Program-made: the position numbers and the translations under genes
Source: Paralichthys olivaceus
Lineage: Eukaryota > Chordata > Actinopteri > Pleuronectiformes > Paralichthyidae
NCBI RefSeq assembly: GCF_024713975.1
Contig: NC_091098.1
Location: 20,454,816-20,518,815, forward strand
Direction: 5' to 3'
DNA length: 64,000 nucleotides
Shown: positions 60,473 through 64,000 of the stretch, piece after piece
How positions within the stretch are numbered: the stretch's first letter is position 1
Layout: the number at the start of each line of letters is the position of its first letter
The notes under the pieces: generated by a model
Told to the model about the DNA's origin: nothing
Databases searched by the model: none
The model's input: only the letters and a program-made list of their open reading frames with translations

Positions 60473-63400
60473 ATGGAAGAAGGAGCCAAGCTGCACCTGA
60501 AAGAGTGGCTGATCAGTCAGATAGAGAGCGGACGGTATGAGGGACTGAGCTGGGAGGACGAGGACAGGACCATGTTCAGGATCCCGTGGAAACACGCAGC
60601 CAAGAAGGACTACAAGCAGACGGAGGATGCAGCTCTGTTCAAGGTCAACACTTTACAATCCTGTTATAAATCAAATCACCTGCAACACGTGGGTCCAGTT
60701 ATGGACACATTCAACTTTTAATATTCATTTTTATAAAGGTATAAAAACATTATTTATCTAATTTATATATAAGGCCTGTGACAAATGAATATATTGACTG
60801 ATAGAAAATCAAAAACCTTATAATCAAACAGTTGTTATAAAGGGGATGTCATGGATTCTGACTCCTTTTTCATGTGGAAAATAATTTCTGCGTATAAGCT
60901 TGAAAAAAAATTAAATGTATTATTATTACTATTATTATCATTATCACAGAATGTGCAAGTATTTGCGTAAAAAACATGTACAAATACAGTTAAAAGTAGG
61001 CAATATTAAATTTTTCTCTCCCCTCTCAACATTTAGCAGCAAAGTTAAACATTAAACATTAGCATTTGTGAATAACAATATTTCATTTGAATCTTTGCGT
61101 TCAGGCCTGGGCTGTGTATAAAGGCAAGTACATTGAGGGAAGGGACAAGGCTGACCCGACCATGTGGAAGACTCGCCTCCGCTGTGCGCTCAACAAGAGC
61201 ACAGACTTCCAGGAGGTCCCTGAACGCAACCAGCTGGACATCACTGAGCCATATAAAGTCTATCGCATCCAGCAGGACAGTGGGTCGGTCAGGCCAGCAG
61301 GTACAAACCAAAGAACATGTTTCTCTTACTTTTCCACTCATTGGTATTATATCTATAAACATTTATATTCTGCAACAGAAGTTTTTGCAATTTTTTAAAT
61401 AAACCCTTTTCAATTGTTAACCAATATATAAACTAGAATGTCACGAGCGCATATCTCCACTAAGGCACTAACAGTCCCAGTAGATTCAATCAAGCTGCAC
61501 CAAATTACACAGACACAGATATCAGTCTTCTAAATGTGCCGGATATTTGTTTCATCAAGTTCCATCAATTGGTGAAAATGTAAAAAAAACACATCTCACG
61601 GTGTCAAAGAAAGCAAAAAAAAAAATTCTGGATCCTCACCAAATTGTATTGGTTTTGTCCCCTGTCCTTGACCTCATCCTTCCACTGTTTCTTGATAACC
61701 TGTCCAGTAGTTTATGTGTAATCCCGTTAATTAACAGACAAACAAATGAATGCAGAGTAAAACATAGCATCCTTGGTGGAGGTCATTTCTTTCTAACTTG
61801 ATTAAATCCACCATTTGTTTCTCTCCTCAGAGTCTCTACAGAAGGACAAAGTGATTATCGAGACGAAAATGTCTCCAAACAGTCCTGATATCTTGGATGA
61901 AAAGGTTGGTTCAAAACTTGATAATCAACTGACAACTTCAAATGAATACTTGACAATCTGTCCAATAGATGTAAAGAAAAACGTTAAGAACACAGTGTGA
62001 GGACAATCAGTTTGTTTTTTATGGGGGCAGTATTTCTAGTTTCACTCTGTGTCTCTTAAAGATAATCAGCATTTTCTTTATGACTCTGTAGATACAGGAG
62101 CTCATAGGCTAGAAGACCCTTGATCCCTCGTTTCCATTTCCTTAATCTTTTGCTGTTTTTTTTATATTTCCATAACATTTTCAAATGGTTAATTTTGATT
62201 TTATTAATTACAAATTCAGTTTTATTTCCGTGGTGGCAAATCACAACATACATTATCTCAAAGTGCTTATACATGATAAGGTTGAGACTAAACAATAGTG
62301 TAGAGAAACCTAACAGTTCCTACAATGAGCGAACACTTATACTATAGATGTTGTTAATTATAGCAGCTGCAGTTGATAGTAGAAGTATATAAGTAAATAA
62401 TAGGGAACTAATAATATTAATAATAATTATCAAGTTGTGTCAGATCTGGATCCTGCAGCTCTGCAGTCAGATAAATAAATGATTTTCTCTGTTATAAGAA
62501 AAACATTGTTCTGTGTTACCTTTTTATTGTTTCTGTTTTTTTTGTAGCGTCCTTTTCAAAATGAATCATTTCAGGCTAATATAGAAGAAGAAAAAACGTG
62601 GCATGGTAAGTGTTACACACACAGAGGGTTCTGCACTTCATTTCTAAATTAAATGGAAAATCCTGCCCATAGATATCAGAGAGAAAATCATTTCCTGTGG
62701 ACGAATACCAGAGACATTAAGATGTAATAAAACAGGAAAAATAACTCAAGAAAGTCTACAGTCGATTATGTTGGACTTAGTAATGTTAGAATCCAAGGAC
62801 CCCTTTTGTATTGGGAGACATTTGGGGCCCGTATTGAAATTTTCTTTTAAAATGAATCTATGTTGGGCCTTAATTGGGATTTTACCATAATGAACTTAAT
62901 TTTAAAATAATAAAAAAAATCATCAACATGTAATCTTGGGGTCACAGAATTGAGAATGTTTCATCCCTGCTCTGCTTCAGTGGATCTGATGTCGGAGCAC
63001 ATGTACTGTGACATTAAAGGAGAGAAAACTCAAAACCCTGTCCCTGCTCCTGCCACCTTCATCAGCCATGGACTCACAGTATCAGGTAAGAAACACAAAT
63101 CAAACCTTCTGAATATGTGACTGGAGCTTTTCGCTGTATGACCTAAAAAACAAATCGGTCTTGTGTAGACTTTCGTATGCAGGTGACCTTGTTGTACCAG
63201 GGTCAGAGGGTGATGAAAGTGATCACCAGCAGCCCAGAGGGGTGCTTCATCCTCCAAGGCCACGTTCCCTGGGGAAACGAACGCATCTATGGACCCTGCA
63301 CTGCCCAGCAGCTCTCGTTCCCCTCCCCGGGCTCTGTTTCCCTGCCATCATGCATGGCCGAAGCAATGAATCGCCTGCTTTGTCACCTGGAACGGGGCGT

Positions 63401-63844
63401 GCTATTATGGGTGGCCCCAGACGGGGTGTTCATCAAGCGTTTCTGCCAGGGCAGAGTGTACTGGAGCGGCCCCTTGGCCCAACACACCGACGCACCCAAC
63501 AAACTTGAGCGAGAAAAGACCTTCAAACTGCTTGACATACCCAGATTTGTCAGCGGTAAGGCAGCACACGAGAACTCATCATGTATCGTTTCGTCATGTA
63601 AACCTCGCTGGAACATGATTTAGTGACAGAGCGACAGATTAACTGGGATCATTGGCAGTGGAATGAAATAAATGTTGTCTAATGTGTTTAAATGCTGAAT
63701 GTGAATATTCCATATGTCCGTGCAGAGCTGCAGAGGAGTTTATGGGGCAAAGGACCCGCCCCTTCTTATGAGATCGAGCTCTGCTTTGGAGAAGAGTATC
63801 CAGACCCTCATGTAGTGAAAACCAGGAAGCTGATCATGGCACAG
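60473..63844 (+). CDS. irf10: Interferon regulatory factor, IRF10-type (3' partial)
   Basis: Transcription factor of the IRF4/8/9/10 group. Exons seen: 60473-60643, 61105-61300, 61831-61904, 62548-62605, 62981-63085, 63169-63555 and 63726-63844, giving 370 residues in phase. The exon at 63726-63844 ends in a donor (CAG followed by GTCAGT), so the C-terminus lies beyond the window. The N-terminal DNA-binding domain (about 1-112) has the five-tryptophan repeat W12, W27, W39, W59 and W78, and the recognition-helix stretch TRLRCALNKS. A variable linker of about 90 residues follows. The IRF-association domain starts near residue 203 (VTLLYQGQRVMKVI) and includes GHVPWGNERIYGP, LLWVAPDGVFIKRFCQGRVYW and PSYEIELCFGEEYPD. 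The IRF10 assignment rests on overall resemblance and proximity to bmp7. IRF4, IRF8 and IRF9 are the alternatives. Confidence 0.82.
61455..61782 (-). mobile_element. Dispersed repeat family A, copy 3 (irf10 intron 2)
   Basis: Bounded by CTCCACTAAGGC and CCTTGGTGGAGG, which are imperfect inverted repeats. Internally it shares 'ctgcaccaaatta', 'gatatcagtcttctaaatg' and 'ttctggatcctcaccaaatt' with copy 1. At 328 bp it is the best complete copy. There is no coding capacity. Confidence 0.7.
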
Positions 63845-64000
63845 GTCAGTTATGAAATAGTCTGATTAACCAGCTCAGTTTGTTTTTGGTTGTCTCCTCC
63901 TGCTCAGGGATTCAATTGAAAAATGTACATTTAATTATATATATATATAATCGGATCCTCACCAGGTACATTGTCCTCCGTGATCACAGTGACTGGACAA

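Noticed and set aside
1-64000. CRISPR arrays, operons, bacterial ribosome sites or phage genes
   Set aside because: The window is spliced vertebrate DNA. The tandem repeats are microsatellites without unique spacers, and no prokaryotic gene organisation is present.

Overview
The window is vertebrate nuclear DNA, almost certainly from a teleost fish. Genes are split by GT-AG introns, the proteins are close to known vertebrate families, dinucleotide microsatellites are dense, and several dispersed repeats look like common teleost ones. It also carries an IRF10-type gene, a family present in birds and fish but absent from human and mouse. I could not fix the species.

Layout: (1) 730-2733 (+) cardiac/slow troponin C, tnnc1, lacking only its first exon. 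(2) 3.4-11.7 kb, no recognisable gene. (3) 13062-15531 (-) dusp7, an ERK-directed dual-specificity phosphatase, 3 coding exons, complete, with a CpG-rich promoter. (4) 15.8-18.7 kb, no gene, but a perfect 16-bp-arm palindrome at 17562-17596. (5) 19005-22124 (-) alas1, housekeeping 5-aminolevulinate synthase, 10 coding exons, plus a non-coding first exon and promoter near 23.05-23.2 kb. (6) 24423-29901 (-) spo11, the meiotic double-strand-break transesterase, 13 exons, complete. (7) 30-36.8 kb, no gene; TA-rich inverted repeats lie just upstream of spo11. (8) 36795-57406 (+) bmp7, 7 coding exons, with a 14.5-kb first intron and a 1.2-kb 3'UTR. (9) 60473-63844 (+) an irf10-type interferon regulatory factor, 7 coding exons before the window ends, with ISRE/EICE motifs upstream.

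The genes do not form an operon or single pathway. The interest lies in linkage: tnnc1, dusp7 and alas1 sit together on human 3p21, while spo11 and bmp7 are neighbours on human 20q13. Here both blocks are joined, with alas1 and spo11 in the same orientation about 1.2 kb apart.

Exon models were built by hand from splice consensus, phase and family knowledge. CDS totals for dusp7 (375 aa), alas1 (604 aa), spo11 (390 aa) and bmp7 (427 aa) are in frame from start to stop. In two exons (spo11 exon 9 and alas1 coding exon 6) I set one boundary from reading frame, so a 1-base error is possible there. I found no wholly new biological system. The best leads are a UG repeat that replaces the polypyrimidine tract at a tnnc1 splice site, a frame-neutral spo11 exon 2, the 3p21/20q13 junction, self-regulatory motifs at irf10, and two families of small inverted-repeat elements.
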